64,000 nucleotides of DNA from Caldalkalibacillus salinus (GTDB taxonomy: Bacteria; Bacillota; Bacilli; Caldalkalibacillales; JCM-10596), in contig NZ_JAERVL010000024.1 of the NCBI RefSeq assembly GCF_016745835.1, forward strand, positions 1 through 64,000. The letters run 5' to 3'. The notes under the pieces were generated by a model that worked only from the letters and a program-made list of their open reading frames with translations, was not told the DNA's origin and searched no databases. The position numbers and the translations under genes are program-made. Positions 52,734-60,899 of the stretch are shown here, one piece after another; positions within the stretch are counted from its first letter, which is position 1, and each line of letters begins with the position of its first letter.

Positions 52734-52785
52734 TTGACAATGATTATCATTAGCAATATAATAACGATTAATGAGAATCGTTATC
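52734..52785 (+). promoter_or_regulatory. Fur-controlled promoter P1 with two Fur boxes
   Basis: TTGACA (52734-52739) and TATAAT (52757-52762) are exact consensus boxes with a 17 bp spacer. GACAATGATTATCATTAGC (52736-52754), inside the promoter, matches the 19-bp Fur box at 16 positions. A second match of 15 positions lies at 52767-52785, over the start point. Iron-dependent repression by Fur is expected. Confidence 0.88.
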
Positions 52786-52789
52786 ACTA

Positions 52790-52815
52790 GAGCGGGTTCA
52801 ACCCGTTCGTTTTTT
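52790..52815 (+). terminator. Intrinsic terminator between P1 and the fpb genes
   Basis: GAGCGGGT and ACCCGTTC form an 8-bp stem with a TCA loop, followed by G and six T. It lies only about 20 nt after the expected P1 start point, so P1 transcripts would be about 45 nt unless read through. Confidence 0.72.
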
Positions 52816-52845
52816 ACCTTATTAGTGAGAATGATTATCATTAGT
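52813..52845 (+). promoter_or_regulatory. Possible promoter P2 with a third Fur box
   Basis: TTTACC (52813-52818) and TATCAT (52836-52841), 17 bp apart, could drive the fpb genes. GAGAATGATTATCATTAGT (52827-52845) matches the Fur box at 15 of 19 positions. It shares the 15-nt sequence AATGATTATCATTAG with the first box. Confidence 0.6.
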
Positions 52846-52889
52846 ACCATGCTGGATCAAAATGAAAAGAGGAGAGTAGGTAGGAGGAG

Positions 52890-53843
52890 TTGAAAAAGAG
52901 ATATCTCTTAATCGCATTAGTCGTACTATCCATCACATCACTATTTGTTGGGGTTTCAGATATTTCTCCATTGGATGTTTTTCAACTAAGTCATGACCAA
53001 TGGCAAATCTTGCTTGTCAGTCGTATTCCTAGGCTAGCTAGCATTGTCATTGCCGGTGTGAGCTTGAGTATCTGTGGCTTAATCATGCAACAACTGACAC
53101 GAAACAAATTTGTATCTCCTACAACAGCAGGGACAATGGACGCAGCGAGGTTAGGTGTATTGGTGTCACTGTTGCTTTTTGCTTCTGCTAGTGCATTCGT
53201 GAAAATGTTCGTTGCTTTTCTTTTTGCTCTAGCGGGGACCATTATCTTTATGAAAATATTAGATCAGGTGAAATACAAGGATCCTGTCTTTATTCCATTG
53301 GTCGGTTTAATGTTTGGCGGAATAATCGGTTCGATTACCACTTTCTTTGCATTGAAGTACGATCTCATTCAGAATATGTCATCCTGGTTGCAGGGTAATT
53401 TTTCTTTAATGATTAAAGGAAGGTATGAACTTTTGTACATAAGTATTCCTCTTGTCATTGTGGCTTACATTTTTGCCAATAAGTTTACAGTGGCAGGCAT
53501 GGGCGAAGATTTTTCTCAGAATTTAGGGCTCAATTACAGGGCTGTCGTCCGCTTAGGGTTGATCATTGTAGCCGCTGTGGCCTCCATTGTCCTGTTAACC
53601 GTTGGGATGATTCCATTTTTAGGCCTGATTATCCCCAATATCGTGAGTATTTATAACGGTGACCATCTAAAGAAAAATCTATCACACACTGCTTTGCTGG
53701 GGGCTGTGTTTCTTTTAATCTGCGATATAGTGGGGCGTCTCGTGATTTATCCGTATGAGATCCCGATTGGCATGAGCGTAGGCGTGATCGGTAGTGGCGT
53801 ATTCCTATACTTGTTGTTAGGGAGAAAAGTGTATGAACAATAG
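52890..53843 (+). CDS. fpbN: Iron-siderophore ABC transporter permease (FpbN/YclN type)
   Basis: A 317-residue FecCD-family permease. The sequence SRIPRLASIVIAGVSLSICGLIMQQ followed by NKFVSPTTAGTMDAARLG closely resembles B. subtilis YclN (FpbN) of the petrobactin importer. About nine membrane segments are visible, and the GLIIPNIVSIYNGDHLKKNL segment near the C-terminus is the expected coupling region for the ATPase. TTG at 52890 is the start by family alignment. GGAGGAG lies almost adjacent, so initiation may be weak. It overlaps the next gene by 11 nt. Control by Fur is indicated by three upstream boxes. Confidence 0.92.
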   Translation: MKKRYLLIALVVLSITSLFVGVSDISPLDVFQLSHDQWQILLVSRIPRLASIVIAGVSLSICGLIMQQLTRNKFVSPTTAGTMDAARLGVLVSLLLFASASAFVKMFVAFLFALAGTIIFMKILDQVKYKDPVFIPLVGLMFGGIIGSITTFFALKYDLIQNMSSWLQGNFSLMIKGRYELLYISIPLVIVAYIFANKFTVAGMGEDFSQNLGLNYRAVVRLGLIIVAAVASIVLLTVGMIPFLGLIIPNIVSIYNGDHLKKNLSHTALLGAVFLLICDIVGRLVIYPYEIPIGMSVGVIGSGVFLYLLLGRKVYEQ

Positions 53844-54786
53844 AACAAAACTCATCATTTTAGCCAGCCTTGCAGTGTTGCTCAGTGCGCTGTTTGTTTT
53901 TTATAACCTAGGAGGCAATTGGGGTTACATTCTTCCTAGACGAGGGATGAAAGTTTTAGCCATCGTCGTTACAGGGGCTGCTATCGCTTGTTCGACTGTG
54001 GTATTTCAAACGATTACCAATAACCGAATCCTAACGCCGAGTATCATTGGTCTCGATTCTTTATATGTGTTAATTCAAACGTTCTTTATCTTTGTGTTCG
54101 GTTCCGCCAGTGTTGTTGTCTCCGATCAAAATATTAATTTTGCGCTATCTGTGACGCTCATGATTCTCTTTGCGGGGCTTTTCTACAAGCTTCTTTTCGG
54201 CAACGAGGGGCGAAATATCTACTTTTTACTGCTTGTCGGGATTGTACTCGGCACGTTATTTGGGAGTATCTCTACCTTTATGCAGGTCTTAATTGACCCG
54301 AATGAGTTTTTTGTGGTACAAGACCGCATGTTCGCGAGCTTTAACAACGTGAACACGGACATTCTACTGTTCTCAATGATGATGTTTATCGGTGTTGCGG
54401 CGTATTTTTGGAAGTTCTTAAAGTACCTCGATGTTTTAGCGTTGGGTAGGGATGAAGCAGTCAACCTTGGTGTGGACTACGAGTATATCGTCAAGCGGCT
54501 TCTCGTGTTAATCGCCATCCTCATTTCCATAGCGACAGCGCTCGTTGGACCGATAACATTTTTAGGATTACTCGTGGCCAATGTCACCTATGAGTTTCTT
54601 AGGACATATAAGCATGCTTACTTATTATGGGGCGCTATGTTTATCAGCGTGATTAGTTTAATTGGCGGACAGTTTCTGGTTGAAAGAGTATTCACTTTTT
54701 CGACAACCATCAATGTGATCATTAACTTCATCGGTGGTGTGTACTTTATTTACCTTTTACTAAGGGGGAACAAATCATGGTCTTAG
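53833..54786 (+). CDS. fpbO: Iron-siderophore ABC transporter permease (FpbO/YclO type)
   Basis: The second FecCD-family permease, 317 residues. The N-terminal part GAAIACSTVVFQTITNNRILTPSIIGLDSLYVLIQT is typical of YclO. It would pair with FpbN to form the membrane channel. It overlaps fpbN by 11 nt and fpbP by 10 nt, so the subunits are probably translated in a coupled way. About nine membrane segments are predicted from hydrophobicity. Confidence 0.92.
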   Translation: MNNRTKLIILASLAVLLSALFVFYNLGGNWGYILPRRGMKVLAIVVTGAAIACSTVVFQTITNNRILTPSIIGLDSLYVLIQTFFIFVFGSASVVVSDQNINFALSVTLMILFAGLFYKLLFGNEGRNIYFLLLVGIVLGTLFGSISTFMQVLIDPNEFFVVQDRMFASFNNVNTDILLFSMMMFIGVAAYFWKFLKYLDVLALGRDEAVNLGVDYEYIVKRLLVLIAILISIATALVGPITFLGLLVANVTYEFLRTYKHAYLLWGAMFISVISLIGGQFLVERVFTFSTTINVIINFIGGVYFIYLLLRGNKSWS

Positions 54787-55535
54787 TCCAGGATGTAACG
54801 AAAAGATATGGAGAGAAACAAGTGGTGGATCATGTGTCTTTGCAAGTTAAAAAAGGGACCATCACGTCGTTTATCGGACCTAATGGGGCTGGTAAGAGTA
54901 CCTTACTATCCATGGTGAGCCGGCTCATCTCCAAGGATGAAGGTCAAATTTTTATTGAGAACGAGGAGGTGAGTGAAAGTAAGAGCAGTGAGTTAGCTAA
55001 AAAGGTGTCCATTCTAAAGCAATCTAATCATTTAAACATGAGGTTGACGGTAAAAGATCTGGTTTCATTTGGCCGCTTTCCATACTCTCAAGGTAGGTTA
55101 ACGAAAGAAGACTGGCAGCATGTGGATGAGGCCATTCAGTATATGGGGCTTGAAGAGATGCAAGACCAATACCTTAATCAACTCAGTGGAGGCCAAAGAC
55201 AACGCGCATTTATAGCGATGGTGATCGCCCAGGATACGGACTATGTTTTATTAGATGAACCGTTAAACAACTTAGATATGAAACATTCTGTTCAGATTAT
55301 GCAGGTGCTTAGACGTTTAGTCGATGAGTTAGGCAAGACGGTTGTCATTGTCCTTCATGATATTAACTTCGCTTCTTGTTACTCAGATCATATCGTCGCA
55401 TTAAAAAATGGCCAAATCGTGAAGGAAGGCACAACACCTGAAATCATTAATCCAACCGTGCTGAAAGAGATCTACGATATGGACATCCACATTGAAAAGA
55501 TTAACAAACAACGCATCTGTGTTTATTTCACGTAA
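54777..55535 (+). CDS. fpbP: Iron-siderophore ABC transporter ATP-binding protein (FpbP/YclP type)
   Basis: A 252-residue ABC ATPase that powers siderophore import. Walker A is GPNGAGKST near residues 35-43, the signature is LSGGQRQRAFIAM, Walker B is YVLLDEPLNNLD, and the switch histidine is in VIVLHDINFAS. ATG at 54777 follows AGGGGGAAC and lies within fpbO. The substrate-binding protein gene starts 38 nt after the stop. Confidence 0.94.
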   Translation: MVLVQDVTKRYGEKQVVDHVSLQVKKGTITSFIGPNGAGKSTLLSMVSRLISKDEGQIFIENEEVSESKSSELAKKVSILKQSNHLNMRLTVKDLVSFGRFPYSQGRLTKEDWQHVDEAIQYMGLEEMQDQYLNQLSGGQRQRAFIAMVIAQDTDYVLLDEPLNNLDMKHSVQIMQVLRRLVDELGKTVVIVLHDINFASCYSDHIVALKNGQIVKEGTTPEIINPTVLKEIYDMDIHIEKINKQRICVYFT

Positions 55536-55573
55536 GTATGAAAAACATAACGGAATGTAAAAGAGGGAGGAAC

Positions 55574-56554
55574 ATGAGAAAGATGAAGAAGGCACTTTTT
55601 TTCATTGGATTGGCGATGGTCGTCTTGTTAGTGGCATGTGGTACTGATACAACGGTTGAAGGGGACAACACCCTAAGTGAAAAAAATCAAGTTGATGCGC
55701 AGGGGACTGAAGTTGTACAAGAGGTGACGATTGTAGACCAATTAGGTGAAACGGTCGTACCCGTGAAACCAGAAAAAGTGGTGGTATTTGACTTCGGTAT
55801 TCTCGATTCATTAGATAAACTAGGAATCTCAGTTGCTGGTGTCCCGCAAGCGAATATCCCACCTTATTTGGAGCAGTATGAGAGTGATGAATACGTCAAC
55901 GTCGGCAGTCTAAAAGAACCTGACTTTGAAGCCATTGCGACAATGGACCCAGACCTGATTATTATCTCCGGACGTCAGTTAGAATTAGCAGATGAGTTGA
56001 ACAAGATCAGTCCTACCATATACATGGGATTAGACACTGAGGATTATATGTCATCGTTCAAAGATAATATGGAAAAACTAGGACAAATTTTTGACAAAAA
56101 AGATGAAATGGCAGAAGAACTGGACGCCATCGACACCTTAGTTGATCAAGTCAAAGAAAAAGCCACTACGCAAAAGACGAATGGGTTAGTTGTATTAGCT
56201 AATGAAGGGAACATCAACGCATATGGCCCAGGTTCACGATTTGGGCTCATCCATGACGTACTGGGGATATCGCCAGTGGATGAAAATATTGATGTATCCA
56301 CGCATGGGATGAACGTGTCATATGAATATATTCTAGAGCGTGACCCACAATACTTATTTGTTATTGACCGTAACGCTGTGGTCACTGAGAGTGCAAGTGC
56401 GGAGCAAGCGATCGAAAATGAACTCGTTCAAACCACACAAGCTTATAAGAATAATAACATCATATACTTAGATCCGAATTACTGGTACTTATCAGGTGGC
56501 GGATTGGTCTCCGTGACTAAAATGATTGAGGCAATCGATACAGCTATAGAATAA
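55574..56554 (+). CDS. fpbQ: Iron-siderophore binding lipoprotein (FpbQ/YclQ type)
   Basis: A 326-residue substrate-binding lipoprotein; lipobox LVAC with Cys at residue 22. The mature protein shows the helical-backbone fold: EKVVVFDFGILDSLDKLGI, DPDLIIISGRQLELADEL and a C-terminal YLDPNYWYLSGGGLVSVTKMI segment, all like B. subtilis YclQ, which binds petrobactin and its photoproduct. The actual ligand here is inferred from that resemblance. ATG at 55574 follows GAGGGAGGAAC; the frame opens at 55538. It is the last gene of the operon. Confidence 0.92.
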   Translation: MRKMKKALFFIGLAMVVLLVACGTDTTVEGDNTLSEKNQVDAQGTEVVQEVTIVDQLGETVVPVKPEKVVVFDFGILDSLDKLGISVAGVPQANIPPYLEQYESDEYVNVGSLKEPDFEAIATMDPDLIIISGRQLELADELNKISPTIYMGLDTEDYMSSFKDNMEKLGQIFDKKDEMAEELDAIDTLVDQVKEKATTQKTNGLVVLANEGNINAYGPGSRFGLIHDVLGISPVDENIDVSTHGMNVSYEYILERDPQYLFVIDRNAVVTESASAEQAIENELVQTTQAYKNNNIIYLDPNYWYLSGGGLVSVTKMIEAIDTAIE

Positions 56555-56573
56555 TACTTTTTACTTTAGAGTA

Positions 56574-56608
56574 GGCTTAGGGCTTGTAACACCCTAAGCC
56601 TTTGTTTA
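56574..56608 (+). terminator. Intrinsic terminator of the fpb operon
   Basis: GGCTTAGGG (56574-56582) and CCCTAAGCC (56592-56600) form a perfect 9-bp stem, followed by TTTGTTTATT. Confidence 0.85.
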
Positions 56609-56692
56609 TTCACAAGCAAGACTATAACGATTGCCAATCTGGATTGTTGTGTGAGTAACGAAGTGTCTATATGTTTTTAACGAGGCCTTATT

Positions 56693-57151
56693 TTAAGATT
56701 TGTTAAGAAAAGCGTGTAACATCCACACGTGCTTTTCTAGATTTGTACGGATATGAATCAACATATCTGCTGTGGGGTCATCTTCGTGTTCTTCAGCCAC
56801 TTTGATGCCCTCTTTCAGTTCAGATACGATGGTTTCAAAATCTTTGGCGATCGTTTCAACCATTTGAGTTGATGTCTCTTGTCCAGTTGCCTCTGTCACC
56901 GTTGCCGTCTGTAAAAAGTCGCGCATCGTTGCGACAGGCTTTCCTTTAATCGCGAGTAAACGTTCAGCTAGGTCATCAATGTATCCTTGAGATTCATTAT
57001 AGAATTCTTCAAATTTAACGTGTAACTCATAAAAATTCTCCCCACTTACAAACCAGTGGTAATTGTGTAATTTCACGAAGAGGACACTGAAGTTAGCGAT
57101 TTGCTTATTGAGGACGTCTGTTAAGGTAATGGTCGTTGTATTTTGTGCCAT
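56693..57151 (-). CDS. dps: Dps/MrgA family DNA-binding ferritin-like protein
   Basis: A 152-residue Dps protein that stores iron, removes Fenton chemistry reactants and can coat DNA. Ferroxidase-site motifs are visible: NYHWFVSGENFYELHVKFEE with the first His near residue 31, then ESQGYIDDLAERLLAIKG. The minus-strand ATG at 57151 follows AGAGGTG. A perfect PerR box lies about 90 nt upstream in the promoter, as in B. subtilis mrgA. It stands next to the iron uptake operon, convergent with it. Confidence 0.95.
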   Translation of the reverse strand: MAQNTTTITLTDVLNKQIANFSVLFVKLHNYHWFVSGENFYELHVKFEEFYNESQGYIDDLAERLLAIKGKPVATMRDFLQTATVTEATGQETSTQMVETIAKDFETIVSELKEGIKVAEEHEDDPTADMLIHIRTNLEKHVWMLHAFLNKS

Positions 57152-57242
57152 GATTCAAAACACCTCTCATTGATTTTTGTTATAGGGTATTTTCCCCTGG
57201 AAGCATGTTTTTAAACACACCTAATTTAAACTTATTATTATA

Positions 57243-57268
57243 TTATAATTATTATAAATAAAAGTCAA
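57243..57268 (-). promoter_or_regulatory. dps promoter with a perfect PerR box
   Basis: TTATAATTATTATAA (57243-57257) matches the Per box TTATAATNATTATAA at every position. On the minus strand a TTGACT (57268-57263) serves as -35 with TATAAT (57247-57242) 15 bp away, or TAATAT 17 bp away. Peroxide-inducible control of dps by PerR is expected. Confidence 0.87.
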
Positions 57269-57411
57269 TCCCAAATTTGAAGTGATTGGTTTGAGACATA
57301 AGATCAACCAATATGAGCTGCATCTTCTAAAGGCTAAGAACCCTATGAAGGAAAAGGGTGGAAGATGTCGAATAATGTAATAAAACGTTTATTGTGGATG
57401 GAGGGGTAGTC

Positions 57412-57834
57412 ATGCTTTTTAAAAGAAAAAAGGGGATAGACCCTATGAAGGTGGATACCGTAATTGGTGAAGGGACCCATATTGAGGGGAAAATTGTCTC
57501 ACAAGCGAGTATGCATGTGCACGGTGAAACAGAAGGCACTATTGAAGGCGTAGGGCAGATTTACGTAGGAGAGAAAGGTATCGTTCACTCTGAAGTGATG
57601 GCACAGGACGCTTTTGTCGCTGGGAAAGTGGATGGAAATGTGAAAACGAAAGGTAAATTAACCATTCATTCAACAGGGACGTTAAGTGGGGATACAATCT
57701 CTCAGTCATTTAGTATTGAGGAAGGCGGCATATTTTTAGGAACCAGTCAAATGGGTGGAAGAGAGGATGGCGCAGAACGCTCATCACAAACGTCCACTCA
57801 AGAGGCAGGTAAAAGTAAAACCTCAGAGAAATAA
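57412..57834 (+). CDS. Bactofilin family protein
   Basis: A 140-residue bactofilin, a polymer-forming cytoskeletal protein with a right-handed beta-helix core. The core runs from TVIGEGTHIEGKIVSQASMHVHG to about SFSIEEGGIFLGTSQMGG, with the repeated hydrophobic-glycine pattern of the family. A basic N-terminal KRKKG precedes it, and a polar Ser/Thr tail follows. ATG at 57412 follows GGAGGGG. B. subtilis has a pair, BacE and BacF; here a single gene is seen, with no adjacent peptidase. Roles in shape, motility or envelope assembly are known for other members but not shown here. Confidence 0.9.
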   Translation: MLFKRKKGIDPMKVDTVIGEGTHIEGKIVSQASMHVHGETEGTIEGVGQIYVGEKGIVHSEVMAQDAFVAGKVDGNVKTKGKLTIHSTGTLSGDTISQSFSIEEGGIFLGTSQMGGREDGAERSSQTSTQEAGKSKTSEK

Positions 57835-57876
57835 GTAGCTCATTTAAAACAGGACATTGTATGGGAAGCAATGGGA

Positions 57877-57906
57877 AAACCGCTTAGGCATAAGCGGTTT
57901 TAATTC
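57877..57906. terminator. Terminator between bactofilin and terC genes
   Basis: AAACCGCTTA (57877-57886) and TAAGCGGTTT (57891-57900) form a perfect 10-bp stem with a 4-nt loop. The terC stop codon (57884-57886, minus strand) is in the stem. T-rich flanks are present on both strands but short. Confidence 0.75.
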
Positions 57907-58543
57907 TTTTAAACCATCCTATGGCCAGGACAAAAATGGTCGATATGATGGGCATAAGTAAATGCCAGAACGAACCATGTGGGATGTAATAGGCCACTTT
58001 TGCATCGGCAACTAACATCTCTCCTGCGGTAAAACCCAAGATTGCTGCGCCAAGGTAAATGAGAACCGGCATTTTTTCCAGTAATTTTAATATAAGCTGA
58101 CTGCCCCAAACGATAAGGGGGATACTAAATACAAGGCCAAAAAATATTAATATGAAGTCATTTTTGGCCACGGCTGTGATTGCTAAAACGTTATCCAAGC
58201 TCATGATAAAGTCAGCAATAATAATAGTCATTACGGCACCTTTTAAGGTATGGGAGGCCTTTATTTCTTCATGCTCTTCCTGCTGAGTAATCAATTTAAT
58301 GGCAATCCACACTAACAATATAGCGCCTAAAGCTGTTAGAAAAGGAATTTGTAAGAGTTGAATGGCGATAAGTGTCAGTACTACACGTAAAGTAACAGCC
58401 CCTAGCGCACCCCAAAAAACGGCAATTTTTTGTTGGTGAGGGGGGAGATGGCGACTCGCCAGGGCAATAACGATGGCGTTGTCACCACTTAAGATAAGGT
58501 TGATGATCAAAATTTTGATGATTGCAATGAGCCACCATTCCAT
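57884..58543 (-). CDS. TerC family membrane protein (YjbE-like)
   Basis: A 219-residue membrane protein of the TerC family. The paired acidic motifs NLILSGDNAIVIALA (near residues 13-27) and FIMSLDNVLAITAVAK carry the conserved Asp residues expected to handle metal ions. About seven membrane segments are seen. Family members in Bacillus export Mn2+ and help metalate secreted enzymes. The minus-strand ATG at 58543 is chosen by the spacing to AGGAG. Upstream I see no yybP-ykoY manganese riboswitch. It lies in a cluster with dps and iron uptake genes. Confidence 0.87.
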   Translation of the reverse strand: MEWWLIAIIKILIINLILSGDNAIVIALASRHLPPHQQKIAVFWGALGAVTLRVVLTLIAIQLLQIPFLTALGAILLVWIAIKLITQQEEHEEIKASHTLKGAVMTIIIADFIMSLDNVLAITAVAKNDFILIFFGLVFSIPLIVWGSQLILKLLEKMPVLIYLGAAILGFTAGEMLVADAKVAYYIPHGSFWHLLMPIISTIFVLAIGWFKRIKTAYA

Positions 58544-58665
58544 ACACATCACTCCTAAGGAAGCTTTGTACATGTTATGATGAACATGTCCCACTTAGTC
58601 CAATTTTTAATGGCAAACGAGTGAAAATTTGTGAAAGAGAAGGCAAGTATAAAGGAGACATGAGT

Positions 58666-59826
58666 ATGAGTCAGCGGATTGAATTAATCGCCACATCCAC
58701 CGCAGGTTTGGAGGGCGTTGTGAAGCAAGAAGTGATGGACCTAGGGTATAAGAATGCGCAAGCGGAAAATGGAAAAGTCATTTATACGACAGACTATAAA
58801 GGTATCGCCAGATCAAACCTGTGGTTACGTACAGCCGATCGAGTAAAGTGGAAACTTGCGGAGTTCAAGGCCGTTACTTTCGAGGAACTGTTCCAACAGA
58901 CCAAGGCATTGCCATGGGGGGAGATTCTACCCAAGAACGCCCACTTTCCCGTCCTGGGACGTTCAGTCAAATCAACCCTATTCAGTATTTCAGACTCACA
59001 AGCGATCGTGAAAAAAGCAATCGTGGAGAACATGAAAGAAAAATACAATGTGAGTTGGTTTGATGAAGACGGTCCAGCTTATACCATCGAGGTGTCCCTA
59101 TTAAAAGACATCGCGACGATCACCATCGATACAAGTGGTGAGGGGCTGCACAAAAGGGGCTACCGCAGATTACACAATGTAGCTCCTTTAAAAGAGACCA
59201 TGGCGGCAGCCTTAATTCAAATCAGTCGTTGGAAACCCAACATCCCTTTTATCGATCCGTTTTGTGGTTCTGGTACATTAGCCATTGAAGCCGCACTCAT
59301 CGGTCAAAACATTGCTCCAGGCTTCAACAGGTCGTTTGACGCAGAGGAATGGGGGATATTGCCCCAGAAGATATGGGATGACGCCATAGAAGAAGCAGAG
59401 GACTTAGCAGAGTACAATCGGAACTTAGCTATCTTTGCTTCAGATATTGATGACGAATCCGTTAAGCTGACGGAGAACAATGCTTTAGAGGCTGGGGTAC
59501 ACCACCTTGTCCAAGCAAGTCAACATGACTTTAAAGATGTAAGATCCGAATATGAATATGGTTATATGATCACTAACCCTCCCTACGGTGAGAGAATTGG
59601 AGATAAGGAAGAAACGGAAGCCCTGTATCGGACATTAGGCCGACTGACAAAACATTATTTTGATACCTGGTCTGTGTATGTCCTTACGCCTCATCAACAA
59701 TTTGAGACGTTATTCGGCCGGAAGGCGAACAAGAAAAGAAAGCTTTTTAGTGGGAATATCCGTGTAGATTATTATCAATACTTTGGGCCTCGCCCACCTA
59801 AGGAAATTCTAGACCGAGAGTTATAA
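58666..59826 (+). CDS. THUMP-domain rRNA methyltransferase (RlmL/YpsC type)
   Basis: A 386-residue class I methyltransferase with an N-terminal THUMP RNA-binding domain (about residues 45-150). The SAM motif FIDPFCGSGTLAIEAALIG is near residue 197, and the amino-methylating motif NPPYGERIGD near residue 304. It resembles B. subtilis YpsC and the N-terminal half of E. coli RlmL, which methylates G2445 of 23S rRNA. The second (RlmK) half is absent, as usual in Bacilli. ATG at 58666 follows AAAGGAG; ATG 58660 is also in frame. The enzyme target here is inferred from the family. Confidence 0.92.
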   Translation: MSQRIELIATSTAGLEGVVKQEVMDLGYKNAQAENGKVIYTTDYKGIARSNLWLRTADRVKWKLAEFKAVTFEELFQQTKALPWGEILPKNAHFPVLGRSVKSTLFSISDSQAIVKKAIVENMKEKYNVSWFDEDGPAYTIEVSLLKDIATITIDTSGEGLHKRGYRRLHNVAPLKETMAAALIQISRWKPNIPFIDPFCGSGTLAIEAALIGQNIAPGFNRSFDAEEWGILPQKIWDDAIEEAEDLAEYNRNLAIFASDIDDESVKLTENNALEAGVHHLVQASQHDFKDVRSEYEYGYMITNPPYGERIGDKEETEALYRTLGRLTKHYFDTWSVYVLTPHQQFETLFGRKANKKRKLFSGNIRVDYYQYFGPRPPKEILDREL

Positions 59827-59839
59827 ACTGTACATAAGG

Positions 59840-59870
59840 CGTGTCTGCGAACGAGCAGGCACGTTTTTTA
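59840..59870 (+). terminator. Intrinsic terminator after the RlmL-like gene
   Basis: CGTGTCTGC (59840-59848) and GCAGGCACG (59855-59863) pair with one G-T pair around a 6-nt loop, followed by six T. Confidence 0.85.
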
Positions 59871-60077
59871 ATGTATTGTTAAGAGGAGGTCTTCATCATC
59901 GGTATTTAAATGTAGCGCATCTATTGGTATAATATTCTTAAAATTAAGAACATAATTACACTTGGTACAACATTAGTGATCTATAGCTTGGTATCGATCA
60001 TAGCTTATAACAGTAGCAGTATGATTTACCATTACGTGTGGTGTACTTGGGAGACAAACATCATAGGAGGGATGCAC

Positions 60078-60371
60078 GTGAAAAAGCTGTCTTGGGACCA
60101 GCAAGCTAGGGAATGGTTAAGCTCGAAGGGTGGTGTTTTAACCATTAAGCGTGTCCAAGCTAAAGGATGCTGTGGGGGTGGTCCGATAGAATTAATGACG
60201 GTTATAGGGGAGCCGGATCAACCAGAGCGTTATGAAAAGATACAGGACAAGCAGCACACTGTTTACGTAGAAAAAAATATTAAAGCCAAAAATAATGAGC
60301 TTCATCTGAAATTGTCGGGATTTAGTTTGTTTAAAAATATATCTGTGAGTGGGGTCGAGCGGTTTCTATGA
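60078..60371 (+). CDS. Small CC-motif protein (CC/Se, HesB-like)
   Basis: A 97-residue protein with adjacent cysteines, Cys31-Cys32, in KGCCGGGP. The pattern of KKGGVLTIK-like strand, CC motif, then HTVYVEKNIKA and a final strand resembles the small family known as CC/Se motif proteins, in which one cysteine may be selenocysteine in other bacteria. Here both are ordinary Cys codons (TGC TGT). GTG at 60078 has correct spacing to AGGAGGG; ATG 60072 is adjacent to that site and less likely. The stop overlaps the next start (ATGA). Redox or metal binding is possible; the function is unknown. Confidence 0.72.
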   Translation: MKKLSWDQQAREWLSSKGGVLTIKRVQAKGCCGGGPIELMTVIGEPDQPERYEKIQDKQHTVYVEKNIKAKNNELHLKLSGFSLFKNISVSGVERFL

Positions 60372-60895
60372 GTGTTAAAAGTCAAGCACAGACATTTATA
60401 CATCAGCTGATCAATCAATACGTCACCTATTTTGACGTATACCGGAACGCGACAGTAGGCAGTCATCCTGTCGATGCCTTAGCTGTATATAAACGACGGG
60501 ATGAAAAATATCTAATGAGCAAAACAATCAAAGTTTGGGGAGTTGAGAACCAACAGTGTGTGTTTATAACCGAGGCACAAGAACCACTCACTGAAACTTT
60601 TATCACTCAGTTACAATCCGATGTTAAAGACAATATAGAAGCTTATATCCCTGATAGCCAAGAACATATGTCTACGAGTGTGCTCACGGTTATTGTGACG
60701 GAACATGATGTCGACCCTGCACTTGTGAAAGGGGTGATGAGGTATAGGAAATTAAAGTTTTTCAAATATGGATTACATGGCTGGGCAGAGCTATATTTGA
60801 GCATCATTAATTTGAAAAACGAAAGCGTATACATCCACAGAAAAGGACGGAAGTTAATTGAACCTGTCAACATTTTACTAGAAAAGGAGGATTAA
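60368..60895 (+). CDS. Unknown protein coupled to the CC-motif gene and cstA
   Basis: A 175-residue protein that I do not recognise. It has no signal peptide or membrane segment. Charged and beta-rich stretches such as YLMSKTIKVWGVENQQCVFIT and MSTSVLTVIVTEHDVDPALV suggest a compact soluble alpha/beta protein. It starts within the stop of the CC-motif gene and ends 4 nt before cstA, whose ribosome binding site lies in its last codons. The tight packing suggests work related to CstA or to the CC-motif protein. Confidence 0.8.
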   Translation: MSVKSQAQTFIHQLINQYVTYFDVYRNATVGSHPVDALAVYKRRDEKYLMSKTIKVWGVENQQCVFITEAQEPLTETFITQLQSDVKDNIEAYIPDSQEHMSTSVLTVIVTEHDVDPALVKGVMRYRKLKFFKYGLHGWAELYLSIINLKNESVYIHRKGRKLIEPVNILLEKED

Positions 60896-60899
60896 GGCC

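Noticed and set aside
58544-58660. yybP-ykoY manganese riboswitch upstream of terC
   Set aside because: The short upstream region lacks the conserved loops of that riboswitch.
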